64,000 nt of DNA from an uncultured Muribaculaceae bacterium (lineage in GTDB: Bacteria > Bacteroidota > Bacteroidia > Bacteroidales > Muribaculaceae): NCBI GenBank assembly GCA_947628305.1, contig CANQZG010000007.1, forward strand, positions 62,001 to 126,000, given 5' to 3'. The position numbers were made by a program, and so were the translations under genes. The notes under the pieces are model-generated. The model was given only the letters and a program-made list of their open reading frames with translations, ran no database searches and had not been told where the DNA came from. Positions 35,584 through 44,769 of this stretch are shown piece after piece (position 1 is the stretch's first letter; each line of letters opens with the position of its first letter).

Positions 35584-36039
35584 ATGAATGTAGGTGACCG
35601 TGTTCCCGACTTGCTTGGCAAAGACCAGGACGGGAAAGAAATCAGATTGAGTGACTATCAGGGTAAGAAAATCGTGTTATATTTTTATCCCAAGGATAAT
35701 ACATCGGGGTGTACCGCCGAGGCATGCTCGATGCGTGACAATATCGAGGACCTTGGCAAGGAGGGGTATCAGGTGATAGGGGTTAGCCCCGACAGTGAGA
35801 AAAGCCACCGTAACTTTATCGAGAAGCATTCACTGCCGTTCCCGCTAATCGCCGACACCGACCGTCGTCTTGCCGAACAGATGGGCGTATGGGTCGAGAA
35901 ATCGATGTATGGCCGCAAATACATGGGAATCGCCCGCACTACCTTCATCGTCTCGCCTGACGGCATAATCCAACGCGTCTTCACTCCCAAGGAAATCAAG
36001 GCCAAGACCCACGCCGACCAAATCCTAGCCATGCCCTGA
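35584..36039 (+). CDS. bcp: Thioredoxin-dependent peroxiredoxin, Bcp/PrxQ
   Basis: 151 residues from the ATG at 35584; the frame is open further upstream but that part overlaps the promoter. Reduces hydroperoxides. Peroxidatic motif YPKDNTSGCTAEACSMRDN with peroxidatic Cys (first) and resolving Cys five residues later, as in the atypical 2-Cys PrxQ group, then VSPDSEKSHRNFIEKHSLPF and RTTFIVSPDG. Electron supply probably from the thioredoxins at 21.2-21.8 kb. Confidence 0.94.
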   Translation: MNVGDRVPDLLGKDQDGKEIRLSDYQGKKIVLYFYPKDNTSGCTAEACSMRDNIEDLGKEGYQVIGVSPDSEKSHRNFIEKHSLPFPLIADTDRRLAEQMGVWVEKSMYGRKYMGIARTTFIVSPDGIIQRVFTPKEIKAKTHADQILAMP

Positions 36040-36048
36040 TGCCAACCG

Positions 36049-38508
36049 TCAGTTTATGGTTATTTTCATATCCAGGTTAAGGGCGGTCGCTATTTGATTT
36101 AGAATAGACATTTTCCTTGCGGTGGATGTGTTTGTCATGACAAACCATCCGTTCGCGATTTTTTGGCTTCCGTAATTCTTGGGCCTCTCTGTACTTATCA
36201 AAGGATATTTGTTGCACATAATATTGAGAGACTGCACTTTCTCAATGCCGATTTCTTTAATTACCATGGCAAAAGTCCTTGCGGATGTCGTGGATTTAAA
36301 TGTAATCCCGTTATATTCAACTTCCAATAATCCTTTAGAGGTTGCATTATTGGCTTGAGTGTTGATAATGGGTTGGACTGTCCACCCTTGTTGGATTGCG
36401 AATTTGGCCATATTTTGGATTGAACTTGCCATCCATTGGGTACAGACTAAGAATTTGATATTGTCCGAAGATTCCAATATGCGGTTTGTCTTATTGAAGT
36501 TATATCGGATGTTTAGTTCTTTTTCTGATTTATTGCTATTTAGCAGTTCTTCGACACTGGCGATAGTCCCGTTCCCTTTAAACTTATCCAACATTGAGTC
36601 AGGGAATATGTCTTTTAGTTCGAGGAAAGTTAAATCGGGGTGTTGAGAAACAAATAAGGCAATAACAGCGTATGCGAAATCGCGTTTGTTGAGCGGCTCA
36701 CCATTGTTCAGGACATATTTGGTATAATCGGCATCATGGGTCTTAGGATTATTATGTTCCCCGGTTTTCTTGTCGGTTAATGTGTAAAGTTTAGGGTTGA
36801 AGCACCATTTTTTCTTAGCGTCCATGAAAAGTTGATTGGCGCGTTCTGCAATGGTGCTTTCATCCCAGATGTTAAGAGACAGTGGGTAGTTCAAGGTCAC
36901 CAATCCTTCGGCATAGTAGTTAAGGCCATGCTTGTGTTCATTCCCGTTTTTCTTTATATTCCAAGATTTGTTACTTATCGAGGAGTTTAATTTGGCAGGG
37001 ATAATAGCAAGATTGCCCAGCGTTCTAAGAATTTTGTTTCGGTCATCGTCGCTGAACGGCGGTAGGGACGGCCATGTTTCATAATTCCATTTCTTGGGCA
37101 TTAGGTGTTCCAGTGAATAGCTGTTTAATCCTTTTAATGCGGTTGCATGTTTGTCGTCACGTGATAATGATTCGAGCAAATACAGGATGCCTTTGGCTCG
37201 TTGATTGATGATGATATTTTTGTTGAAACCATCCTGTAACATTGAATCCGTCGGTATGGCGAGAGAGGAATCGGAATATTTAAGAGTGATATATTCGATA
37301 AATGTTTTTGCTGTCAATACCTGATTGGAAATGAGGCTAAGTGAAAACAGGTCGCTGTAATTGTCGTTGGTGGATTTGCAAATCAGTCGGCGTATTATAT
37401 ATGCTTCCAATGCTCTAAAGATTTCATTGCGTTCCTCAATGTCCTCTTGGTTTTTTAATAAATATAGTACGTATGGGATAAGGGTGGTTGAATCTAATCC
37501 GAATATCATTAGGTTAATTCGTTCAATGCCCCATTCACAAGGGATTTCCTCGTCCAAAACGGATGTTGATATATAGGAGCGGTAAATCTTTGCATATTCG
37601 GTGAGGTCTTTGACAAATTCTATATGGTCGATTTCCGACAAAGACAGATAATCCTTGTATTGGTTGAACAGGTTCTCTGAAGTTCGGAATCTTAATTTAT
37701 CAACCATCGAAATGCCAAGAACCGGGTCGTTAATCTTTATATGTAGATAGGCATATAGAAAACTTTCGAGATTCGTTCGTTTCAAACGGCCCTCGGTTGT
37801 CGAGTTCTCCCAATATTTCACAGTTTCTTCATCGGCTTCAAAAACGGGTTTCCATAGGATATTGTATTCATCGACAGTGTTTTTATTGAATAGATAATTT
37901 TTTAGCAGTTCCCCGGTCGTGAGACTGACGCCAAGTGAATTTATGGTGTCGAATATGACCTGTTCATCTTCATTATGGTTCAAGTCTATCCCTACAAATG
38001 AAATATGGTTGCGGATTACCTGACTGTTGTAGGTGTCGGGGGATACGCGAGGGAGTAAATAATTATAGGCCTTTGCGAGCCTGCTGTCATGCGTTATCGG
38101 TTTTAGCTCGTTCTGATTCATGATTTCTTCAAAACATTCCCTGTCGAAGAAATTATGAGAGATACATAATTCCGACTCGTTATCTATCATCGTGAACATT
38201 CGATTGAATGCTTCCTGTTTACCCTCTTTGGTGCATAATATCTTAAAGAACAAGGCTAATGTAGTGAGACGCTGTTGTCCGTCGATGATGTATTGAACAT
38301 CAGAGTTGGTTGATGTCCCGGTTTGCTTCTGTTTCGCAATTATAGAGCCGAGGAAGTATTCAGTCCCGGTGGTGGATATGTGCTCCATGCTTTCGAGGAA
38401 TCGCTTCAAAAGTTCTTCTTCCCAGACGTATGCCCTTTGGAAGAACGGGATTTCAAGTTTACGTTGACCGTTGAAATAATTCGCGATTGAGCGTTTTCCT
38501 GCGTCCAT
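36049..38508 (-). CDS. GmrSD-like DUF262/DUF1524 protein with an extra C-terminal module
   Basis: 819 residues. DUF262 (about 1-250): FFQRAYVWEEELLKRFLESM, FLGSIIAKQK and the ParB-like catalytic DGQQRLTTLAL (Asp76-Arg80). DUF1524 (about 465-530): YSLEHLMPKKW ... LGNLAIIPAKLNSSISNKSW, a His-Asn nuclease of the HNH type. GmrSD-type enzymes cut modified phage DNA in an NTP-dependent way, so an anti-phage role is likely. Then a ~130-residue domain (RDFAYAVIALFVSQHPDLTF ... FLVCTQWMASSIQNMAKFAI), and residues 728-819, a module shared with the HD protein at 48743-49654 (KYPLIS, NGWFVMTN, LNQIATALNLD). Moderately A+T-rich, convergent with bcp (9-bp gap). Confidence 0.88.
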   Translation of the reverse strand: MDAGKRSIANYFNGQRKLEIPFFQRAYVWEEELLKRFLESMEHISTTGTEYFLGSIIAKQKQTGTSTNSDVQYIIDGQQRLTTLALFFKILCTKEGKQEAFNRMFTMIDNESELCISHNFFDRECFEEIMNQNELKPITHDSRLAKAYNYLLPRVSPDTYNSQVIRNHISFVGIDLNHNEDEQVIFDTINSLGVSLTTGELLKNYLFNKNTVDEYNILWKPVFEADEETVKYWENSTTEGRLKRTNLESFLYAYLHIKINDPVLGISMVDKLRFRTSENLFNQYKDYLSLSEIDHIEFVKDLTEYAKIYRSYISTSVLDEEIPCEWGIERINLMIFGLDSTTLIPYVLYLLKNQEDIEERNEIFRALEAYIIRRLICKSTNDNYSDLFSLSLISNQVLTAKTFIEYITLKYSDSSLAIPTDSMLQDGFNKNIIINQRAKGILYLLESLSRDDKHATALKGLNSYSLEHLMPKKWNYETWPSLPPFSDDDRNKILRTLGNLAIIPAKLNSSISNKSWNIKKNGNEHKHGLNYYAEGLVTLNYPLSLNIWDESTIAERANQLFMDAKKKWCFNPKLYTLTDKKTGEHNNPKTHDADYTKYVLNNGEPLNKRDFAYAVIALFVSQHPDLTFLELKDIFPDSMLDKFKGNGTIASVEELLNSNKSEKELNIRYNFNKTNRILESSDNIKFLVCTQWMASSIQNMAKFAIQQGWTVQPIINTQANNATSKGLLEVEYNGITFKSTTSARTFAMVIKEIGIEKVQSLNIMCNKYPLISTERPKNYGSQKIANGWFVMTNTSTARKMSILNQIATALNLDMKITIN

Positions 38509-38665
38509 GGTTAGGTGTCCTTTAAATTGAATTGATTATAACAAAGATAGTGAAACTGTGCGGTTTATTATTGCAAAGGCATATTAAAGAATGTGAAAAA
38601 CAGGGGCGGGGGAGTGCGTTGGTAATATTATCGGTGAATCGGGGCGCGGGTTTCAGTTTTTTTGT

Positions 38666-38719
38666 TAAATTTGCAACGGCTTAGAGTGTGCGGACTATTG
38701 AGGGTAGACCTAAGCCGTC
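38666..38719 (+). promoter_or_regulatory. Promoter -7 box and leader hairpin of the mce-mmd operon
   Basis: TAAATTTG (38666-38673) is followed at once by ACGGCTTAG (38677-38685) pairing with CTAAGCCGT (38711-38719) across 25 nt. The hairpin would sit at the very 5' end of a ~90-nt leader before the mce ATG at 38770. It matches no riboswitch I recognise; it could stabilise the mRNA or take part in regulation. Confidence 0.45.
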
Positions 38720-38769
38720 ACATTTACTTGTAAATATACATAAAATCAATTTCATAATTAACGTTTATC

Positions 38770-39192
38770 ATGAATATTTCTCACATCGAACACATCGGAA
38801 TCGCCGTTCCGTCGCTTGACGAGGCTATTCCTTTCTACGAAAACATCCTTGGCCTTAAATGTTTTGCCATTGAAGAAGTCGCCGACCAGAAAGTGCGTAC
38901 CGCATTTTTCAAGGTAGGGCAGACCAAAATCGAGCTCCTTGAAGGCACTGCCGATGACAGCGCGATTTCCAAGTTTATCGCCAACAACGGTGGCCGTGGC
39001 GGTATCCAGCATGTCGCTTTCGCAATCGAGGATGGCGTGGCCAACGCTCTCGCTGAAGCCGAGGAAAAGGGTTGCCGTCTCATCGACAAGGCTCCGCGCA
39101 AGGGCGCAGAGGGATTGAACATCGCGTTCCTGCATCCGAAATCGACTGTGGGTACTCTCGTGGAACTCTGCGAAGACCCCAAGAAAGCGTAA
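38770..39192 (+). CDS. mce: Methylmalonyl-CoA epimerase
   Basis: 140 residues, vicinal-oxygen-chelate fold. Converts (R)- to (S)-methylmalonyl-CoA between the B12-dependent mutase and the decarboxylase. Seen: ISHIEHIGIAVPSLDEAIPF (metal His), KIELLEGTADDS (Glu), GGIQHVAFAIED (His) and LNIAFLHPKSTVGTLVELCE (Glu). First gene of the five-gene mmd operon, the standard Bacteroidales order. Confidence 0.95.
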   Translation: MNISHIEHIGIAVPSLDEAIPFYENILGLKCFAIEEVADQKVRTAFFKVGQTKIELLEGTADDSAISKFIANNGGRGGIQHVAFAIEDGVANALAEAEEKGCRLIDKAPRKGAEGLNIAFLHPKSTVGTLVELCEDPKKA

Positions 39193-39233
39193 AACAGTTT
39201 CTAAATTTCATTACACATTAATATAAACTCTAA

Positions 39234-40787
39234 ATGAGTAATCAACTTGAAAAAGTCCAGGAGCTGATTGCATTGCGCAATGAGGCTCGTCTGGGTGGCG
39301 GCGAAAAGGCCATTCAGAAACAGCATGACAAGGGCAAGTACACAGCCCGCGAACGTATCGCCCAACTTCTCGACGAGGGTTCGTTTGAAGAAATCGACAT
39401 GTTTGTACGTCACCGTTGCCACAACTTCGGCCAGGATAAGAAAAGTTTCCTTGGCGACGGCGTTGTGACCGGTTACGGTACAATCGATGGCCGTCTCGTC
39501 TATGTGTTCGCACAGGATTTCACCGTGTTCGGTGGCTCCTTGAGCGAGACAATGGCATTGAAGATATGTAAGATTATGGATATGGCCATGAAGATGGGTG
39601 CACCCGTCATCGGCCTTAATGACTCGGGTGGCGCACGCATCCAGGAGGGTATAAACGCCCTCGCGGGATATGCCGAGATTTTCCAGCGTAACATCATGGC
39701 TTCGGGTGTGATTCCCCAGATTTCAGGTATCCTCGGCCCGTGTGCCGGTGGTGCGGTCTATTCTCCCGCGCTCACTGACTTTACAATCATGACCAAGGGT
39801 ATCAGTTACATGTTCCTGACCGGGCCTAAGGTCGTAAAGACTGTGACCGGCGAGGATGTGACACAGGATGCTCTCGGTGGTGCCGAAGTCCATTCGTCAA
39901 AGAGCGGTGTCGCCCATTTCGCGGCCGAGGACGGTGAGGAGACACTCAAGATTATCCGTAAGCTGTTCAGCTACATCCCGCAGAACAACCTCGAAGAACC
40001 CCCGTTGGTCGAATGTACCGACCCGATTGACCGTCTTGAGGACTCGCTCAATGATATAATCCCTGATTCGGCCAACCGTCCTTACGATATGTACGAGGTC
40101 ATCGGTGCAATCATCGATAATGGCGAGTTCCTTGAAATACAGCGCGATTATGCCAAGAACATTATCATCGGTTTTGCCCGTTTCAACGGTCAGGCCGTGG
40201 GTATCGTGGCCAATCAGCCCAAATATCTCGCCGGTGTGCTTGACAGCAACGCTTCCCGTAAGGGTGCACGTTTCGTGCGTTTCTGCGACGCTTTCAATAT
40301 CCCCTTGGTGACGCTTGTTGACGTGCCCGGATTCCTTCCCGGCACAGGCCAGGAATATAACGGTGTCATCCTTCACGGTGCGAAACTGCTCTATGCTTAC
40401 GGTGAGGCAACGGTGCCCAAGGTGACGGTGACACTCCGCAAGAGCTATGGCGGCAGCCACATCGTGATGAGCTGCAAGCAGCTTCGCGGTGATATGAACT
40501 ACGCTTGGCCTACCGCCGAAATCGCCGTGATGGGTGGTGCCGGTGCCGTAGAGGTGCTTTATGCCAAGGAAGCAAAGGCATCTGAAGACCCCGCCAAGGT
40601 TCTTAAGGAGAAAGAGGAGGAGTACAACAAACTGTTCTGCAATCCTTACAATGCCGCCCGTTACGGGTACATCGATGATGTCATCGAACCTCGTAACACC
40701 CGTTTCCGCGTGATTCGTGCCCTCCAGCAGCTTGCCACCAAGAAGGTTACCAATCCTGCCAAGAAACATGGCAATATACCTTTGTAA
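39234..40787 (+). CDS. mmdA: Methylmalonyl-CoA decarboxylase alpha subunit (carboxyltransferase)
   Basis: 517 residues. Moves the carboxyl group of methylmalonyl-CoA to biotin on MmdC, giving propionyl-CoA. Two crotonase-like halves: [41 protein letters not shown], then [44 protein letters not shown] (residues quoted in parts elsewhere in the family) and [17 protein letters not shown]. It could equally be a propionyl-CoA carboxylase beta chain, but the neighbouring membrane subunits favour the sodium-pump decarboxylase. Confidence 0.94.
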   Translation: MSNQLEKVQELIALRNEARLGGGEKAIQKQHDKGKYTARERIAQLLDEGSFEEIDMFVRHRCHNFGQDKKSFLGDGVVTGYGTIDGRLVYVFAQDFTVFGGSLSETMALKICKIMDMAMKMGAPVIGLNDSGGARIQEGINALAGYAEIFQRNIMASGVIPQISGILGPCAGGAVYSPALTDFTIMTKGISYMFLTGPKVVKTVTGEDVTQDALGGAEVHSSKSGVAHFAAEDGEETLKIIRKLFSYIPQNNLEEPPLVECTDPIDRLEDSLNDIIPDSANRPYDMYEVIGAIIDNGEFLEIQRDYAKNIIIGFARFNGQAVGIVANQPKYLAGVLDSNASRKGARFVRFCDAFNIPLVTLVDVPGFLPGTGQEYNGVILHGAKLLYAYGEATVPKVTVTLRKSYGGSHIVMSCKQLRGDMNYAWPTAEIAVMGGAGAVEVLYAKEAKASEDPAKVLKEKEEEYNKLFCNPYNAARYGYIDDVIEPRNTRFRVIRALQQLATKKVTNPAKKHGNIPL

Positions 40788-40811
40788 TCACCTCATTAGC
40801 ATCTTGAATAA

Positions 40812-41717
40812 ATGAAAAAGCAATTATTAACGCTCATTGTCGCTTTGGTTGCGTGCGCTACGGTCGCATCAGCCCAGGGCCGCAGAGGGTTGCGCATCAA
40901 TGAGGTGATGGTGACGAATGATTCATCGGTTGTCGATGATTATGGTCGCCATGTCGCCTGGATTGAGTTGTTCAACTCGACATTCGCCCCGCTTGAGATT
41001 TCGAGTGTCTATCTAACCAACGACAAGAACCAACCCAAGCTGTACCCTGTTCCTCTCGGCGATGTCAACACCGAGATTCCCCCGAGGCAACATGTGGTGT
41101 TCTGGGCCGATGGCGAGCCTAACAAGGGTACGTTCCACACCAGTTTCGTCCTCACTCCGGGACAGGATAACTGGATTGGAATCTATGATGCCAACGGCAC
41201 AACCCTTATTGACGAAGTGCTCATTCCGGCCAATCTCGCCCCTAATACGACCTACGCCCGTACCATTGACGGTGAAGGTATATGGGAGGTGCGCGACGGC
41301 GGTGACAAATACATAACCCCTTCGTCCAACAACGTGATAGTCGATACCAATTCCAAGGTGGACATGTTCGCTCAACAGGATAAGGACGGCTTTGCGATGA
41401 CAATCATGGCGATGTGTATTGTATTCACCGCCCTCCTTGTGCTGTGCCTGTGCTTCCTTGCAATTTCCCGCATCGGTGCACGTGTGCTGCGCAGCAACAA
41501 AATCAAGTCGGCAGGCATGACACCGCGCGAATTGACGCGTGAGGAGCATCCCGAACATGATTCAGGCGAGGAAATCGCGGCTATCACCATGGCTTTGCAT
41601 GAACATCTCAACGCTCATGACGCGGAGAACACCATCCTCACCATCAACAAGGTGAAACGCGCTTACTCGCCCTGGAGTTCCAAGATTTACAGTCTGCGTG
41701 AGCTGCCTCACCGTTAA
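40812..41717 (+). CDS. OadG-like gamma/delta subunit with N-terminal lamin-tail domain
   Basis: 301 residues. Signal peptide (to about VASAQ, residue 22), a lamin-tail-type beta sandwich (residues ~27-150: GLRINEVMVTNDSSVVDDYG, HVAWIELFNSTFAPLEISSV, GQDNWIGIYDANGTTLIDEV), one membrane helix (FAMTIMAMCIVFTALLVLCL, about 195-220), then a cytosolic tail ending in EIAAITMALHEHLN and KRAYSPWSSKIYSLRELPHR. The helix and tail are those of OadG/MmdD, the small subunit holding the pump together. The periplasmic lamin-tail domain is an addition absent from the classical enzymes; its partner is unknown. Confidence 0.85.
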   Translation: MKKQLLTLIVALVACATVASAQGRRGLRINEVMVTNDSSVVDDYGRHVAWIELFNSTFAPLEISSVYLTNDKNQPKLYPVPLGDVNTEIPPRQHVVFWADGEPNKGTFHTSFVLTPGQDNWIGIYDANGTTLIDEVLIPANLAPNTTYARTIDGEGIWEVRDGGDKYITPSSNNVIVDTNSKVDMFAQQDKDGFAMTIMAMCIVFTALLVLCLCFLAISRIGARVLRSNKIKSAGMTPRELTREEHPEHDSGEEIAAITMALHEHLNAHDAENTILTINKVKRAYSPWSSKIYSLRELPHR

Positions 41718-41751
41718 CCCATCTATCAATTTTTCAACAACATTCATTGAA

Positions 41752-42189
41752 ATGAAAGAATACAAATATAAAATCAACGGCAACGTCTACAAAGTAGCCG
41801 TCGGTGACATCGATAACAATATCGCCCAGGTGGAGGTTAACGGCACTCCCTACAAGGTTGAACTTGAGAAAAAGGCCGCTCCTGTCACCATCGTTAATGC
41901 CCCGCGTCCTTCGGCGGCACCCCGCACAGAGACAGGTGCAAAAGTCATATCCAAGCCGGCGGCCGCTCCCGGTGCAGGTGCGCCTGTCAAGGCCCCTCTC
42001 CCCGGTGTGGTTCTCTCGATACCTGTAAAGGTCGGGGACGAAGTAAAGGCATCAGACACTGTGTTGCTGCTTGAGGCAATGAAAATGGAGAACGCCATTC
42101 ATGCAGGTCGTGACGGGAAAGTGACCGCAATCAGTGTGAATGCCGGTGACTCCGTGCTTGAAGGGACAGTGTTAATGACTATCGGCTAA
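41752..42189 (+). CDS. mmdC: Biotin carboxyl carrier subunit of the decarboxylase
   Basis: 145 residues from the ATG at 41752; the open frame upstream overlaps the preceding gene and is not used. N-terminal strand-rich part (KEYKYKINGNVYKVAVGDID), an Ala/Pro-rich flexible linker (about residues 50-75), then the biotinyl domain GAPVKAPLPGVVLSIPVKVG ... LLLEAMKMENAIHAG with the biotinylated Lys in EAMKMEN. Carries CO2 from MmdA to the membrane subunit MmdB. Confidence 0.95.
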   Translation: MKEYKYKINGNVYKVAVGDIDNNIAQVEVNGTPYKVELEKKAAPVTIVNAPRPSAAPRTETGAKVISKPAAAPGAGAPVKAPLPGVVLSIPVKVGDEVKASDTVLLLEAMKMENAIHAGRDGKVTAISVNAGDSVLEGTVLMTIG

Positions 42190-42218
42190 TGATTCCAATG
42201 ATATAAAATCATTCTCAC

Positions 42219-43376
42219 ATGTCTTTTAGCGAATTTCTACAACAGAACCTGCAACAATTCTGGGAACTCACAGGGTTCTATAACGCGACATGGCAACACT
42301 TTGTCATGCTTGCAGTGGGATTGTTCTTTATATGGCTTGCAATCAAGAAGGATTTCGAGCCTATGCTCCTTGTGCCGATTGGTTTCGGTATCCTCATCGG
42401 TAATATCCCGTTCAACACGACCGCAGGTCTTGAGGTCGGCATCTACGAGGAAGGGTCGGTGCTCAATATCCTTTACAACGGTGTCAGCGCGGGATGGTAT
42501 CCTCCGTTGATATTTCTCGGTATCGGAGCGATGACCGATTTCTCGGCCCTTATAGCCAATCCTAAGCTGATGCTTATAGGTGCGGCGGCACAGTTCGGTA
42601 TCTTCGGCGCATATATGGTGGCGCTTTTGTTAGGGTTTGCCCCCGACCAGGCCGGTGCCATCGCGATTATCGGCGGTGCTGACGGCCCCACGGCTATCTT
42701 CCTGTCATCCAAGCTCGCCCCCAATCTAATGGGTGCGATTGCGGTATCGGCTTATTCCTACATGGCTCTTGTGCCTGTGATTCAGCCGCCTATCATGAGG
42801 CTGTTCACCACCAAGAAAGAGCGTCTTATCAAGATGAAACCGGCGCGTGCCGTCTCGCAGAACGAGAAAATCATATTCCCGATTGTCGGTATGCTTCTGA
42901 CTTGCTTTGTCGTTCCGTCAGGCATCCCGTTGCTCGGTATGCTGTTCTTCGGTAACCTGCTCCGTGAGTGTGGTGTGACTACACGTCTCGCCAAGACAGC
43001 AAGTAATGCGTTGACCGATATTGTGACGATTCTTCTCGGCATGACTGTGGGTGCATCGACCCAGGCGTCGGAGTTCCTCACCAAGGAGACTATCGGAATC
43101 TTCGCACTCGGATTTATGGCGTTTATTATCGCGTCAAGTTCGGGCGTGTTGTTCGTCAAGCTGTTCAACCTGTTCTTGCCCAAGGCTAAGAAAATCAATC
43201 CGCTCATCGGTAATGCCGGTGTGTCGGCTGTGCCTATGTCGGCACGTATCTCCAATAACCTTGGCCTTGAATACGACCCCTCCAACTATCTGCTCATGCA
43301 TGCCATGGGTCCCAACGTGGCGGGTGTGATTGGTTCGGCTGTCGCAGCCGGTGTCCTGCTCGGATTCCTCGCTTGA
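42219..43376 (+). CDS. mmdB: Sodium-pumping decarboxylase beta subunit
   Basis: 385-residue inner-membrane protein with about ten helices. Decarboxylates carboxybiotin and exports sodium ions. Family marks: NGVSAGWYPPLIFLGIGAMT, PKLMLIGAAAQFGIFGAYMV, IIGGADGPTAIFLSSKLAP (the essential Asp near ADGPT), YSYMALVPVIQPPIMRLFTT and NPLIGNAGVSAVPMSARIS. Last gene of the operon; together with MmdA, MmdC and the OadG-like subunit it turns succinate-derived methylmalonyl-CoA into propionate plus a sodium gradient. Confidence 0.95.
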   Translation: MSFSEFLQQNLQQFWELTGFYNATWQHFVMLAVGLFFIWLAIKKDFEPMLLVPIGFGILIGNIPFNTTAGLEVGIYEEGSVLNILYNGVSAGWYPPLIFLGIGAMTDFSALIANPKLMLIGAAAQFGIFGAYMVALLLGFAPDQAGAIAIIGGADGPTAIFLSSKLAPNLMGAIAVSAYSYMALVPVIQPPIMRLFTTKKERLIKMKPARAVSQNEKIIFPIVGMLLTCFVVPSGIPLLGMLFFGNLLRECGVTTRLAKTASNALTDIVTILLGMTVGASTQASEFLTKETIGIFALGFMAFIIASSSGVLFVKLFNLFLPKAKKINPLIGNAGVSAVPMSARISNNLGLEYDPSNYLLMHAMGPNVAGVIGSAVAAGVLLGFLA

Positions 43377-43394
43377 TAATTATTTATTCAATAT

Positions 43395-43446
43395 AAAGAG
43401 GCAATCGTACGGTCTGTTTAGGTGTCCCTACGATTGCCTCTTTTCT
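43395..43446 (+). terminator. Terminator of the mce-mmd operon
   Basis: AAAGAGGCAATCGTA (43395-43409) / TACGATTGCCTCTTT (43429-43443) with a 19-nt loop and a T-run. Confidence 0.85.
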
Positions 43447-43621
43447 TAAAATCTGTATTTAACTGTTAAAATGGAAGCAGGCATCAACTAAACCTATGTT
43501 TAATCGTTTTTAAGTTAAAAGCTGTTTGATTATGATAAAAATTGAACAGCGGGCACAGTGACGGGATGTGCATTCATCAATCATTAACCAATGTCCTCTC
43601 GATGTGCCTCGGAGATAATTA

Positions 43622-43993
43622 ATGATATGTCAGTTTATACAACGGGTTATGTTGACTAAGCAAGTAATCGAAAACATCTATAAGAAATTCAGGAAGCGTC
43701 CGGCGACTCCCGATGAATTGAACATCGCGCTACTTTTCGGAGAGGTGTTTGACAATCATGATATATATATCGATGAGAACAACCTCGTCATCAATAGTGT
43801 GGACGAGAGTTCCCCTTTTCATTCGATACCGTTGGACCGAATCCATCAGATTGTAGATTTTGAAACGGTTGTGGCCATAGTGCTTCATTCATCGATAATA
43901 TTTCTAAACAAACATGACGGCGGGGTTAATGTGCATGTGAAGACGGACGGCCCGTCGCTACTGGACCGTATTCACATCGGACTTTCCCGTTAG
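43622..43993 (+). CDS. Unknown small protein upstream of tcdA
   Basis: 123 residues from the ATG at 43622, or 114 from the ATG at 43649 (MLTKQVIENIYKKFRKRP), which is the more natural start. No domain recognised. Predicted alpha/beta: an N-terminal helix, NIALLFGEVFDNHDIYIDEN, then SIPLDRIHQIVDFETVVAIV and IIFLNKHDGGVNVHVK. No signal peptide or membrane segment. It lies 17 bp before tcdA on the same strand and is likely co-transcribed. Confidence 0.7.
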   Translation: MICQFIQRVMLTKQVIENIYKKFRKRPATPDELNIALLFGEVFDNHDIYIDENNLVINSVDESSPFHSIPLDRIHQIVDFETVVAIVLHSSIIFLNKHDGGVNVHVKTDGPSLLDRIHIGLSR

Positions 43994-44010
43994 TTGAGTG
44001 TGAGGGATGT

Positions 44011-44763
44011 ATGATACCACAACGATTTAACCGTGTCGCCCGTGTGTTCGGCGGCGATGTGATGGCGGCGATTCAGTCATCGAGGGTCATAGTGTTCGGA
44101 ATAGGTGGTGTAGGAGGGTGGACTGCCGAGGCGTTGGCCCGTTCAGGTGTCGGCACGATTACAATAGTCGATGCTGATTCTGTCGCCGAATCTAATATAA
44201 ACCGTCAACCCATGGCATTTGACTCCACAATTGGAAAACCAAAGGTCGATGTAATGAAAAGACGGCTTCTTGACATCAATCCTGATGTCAAGGTCACGGC
44301 TATTGAACGTAGGTTCACCATCGATAATGCCGATGATTTCGATATTGGGGAATATGATTATGTGATTGATGCCATTGATTCATTGGCTGACAAAGCGTCC
44401 CTCATTGTCACGGCAACGGCAACTCCGGGGGTGCGTTTATTCTCATCGATGGGTGCGGCGTTGAAAACCGACCCCACGCGTGTCGAGGTCGCCGAGTTCT
44501 CCAAGGTCAAGGGATGCAGACTTGCCGCTGCATTGCGTCAGCGTTTCAAGAGAACAGGCATTTATCCGCGTCGAAAGTTCCGTTGCGTATATTCCGAGGA
44601 GTCGCGACGTAATGTCATGGATGTGGAGGACGATACTTCAGACGCAATGACATTCGGGCATGTCGTCACCAATGGCGCACTTGTCACCGTCACGGCCACT
44701 TTCGGGATGACGCTCGCCTCGCTCGTCCTGAACGACATCGCCCGCAAAATTCCTAATTCCTAA
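44011..44763 (+). CDS. tcdA: tRNA threonylcarbamoyladenosine dehydratase
   Basis: 250 residues, ThiF/MoeB-type E1-like fold. Cyclises t6A to ct6A at position 37 of tRNAs using ATP. Seen: RFNRVARVFGGDVMAAIQSS, nucleotide loop VIVFGIGGVGGWTAEALARSG, DADSVAESNINRQ (the adenylation Arg), DYVIDAIDSLADKASLI, and RRKFRCVYSEESRR. The last 14 nt, including the stop, are two units of the heptamer TTCCTAA, so the last residues (PNS) may be repeat-derived. Confidence 0.92.
   Translation: MIPQRFNRVARVFGGDVMAAIQSSRVIVFGIGGVGGWTAEALARSGVGTITIVDADSVAESNINRQPMAFDSTIGKPKVDVMKRRLLDINPDVKVTAIERRFTIDNADDFDIGEYDYVIDAIDSLADKASLIVTATATPGVRLFSSMGAALKTDPTRVEVAEFSKVKGCRLAAALRQRFKRTGIYPRRKFRCVYSEESRRNVMDVEDDTSDAMTFGHVVTNGALVTVTATFGMTLASLVLNDIARKIPNS
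44750..44763. repeat. Two TTCCTAA heptamers covering the tcdA stop
   Basis: TTCCTAA at 44750-44756 and 44757-44763; the last TAA is the tcdA stop. Same heptamer as at 3525-3552. Confidence 0.6.
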
Positions 44764-44769
44764 CCCCAT

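Noticed and set aside
38758-39135. 125-codon minus-strand open frame opposite mce
   Set aside because: Antisense to the conserved methylmalonyl-CoA epimerase; no family features.
39897-40769. 290-codon minus-strand open frame opposite mmdA
   Set aside because: Mirror of the mmdA coding sequence with all functional motifs on the plus strand; low-complexity His/Thr-rich product.
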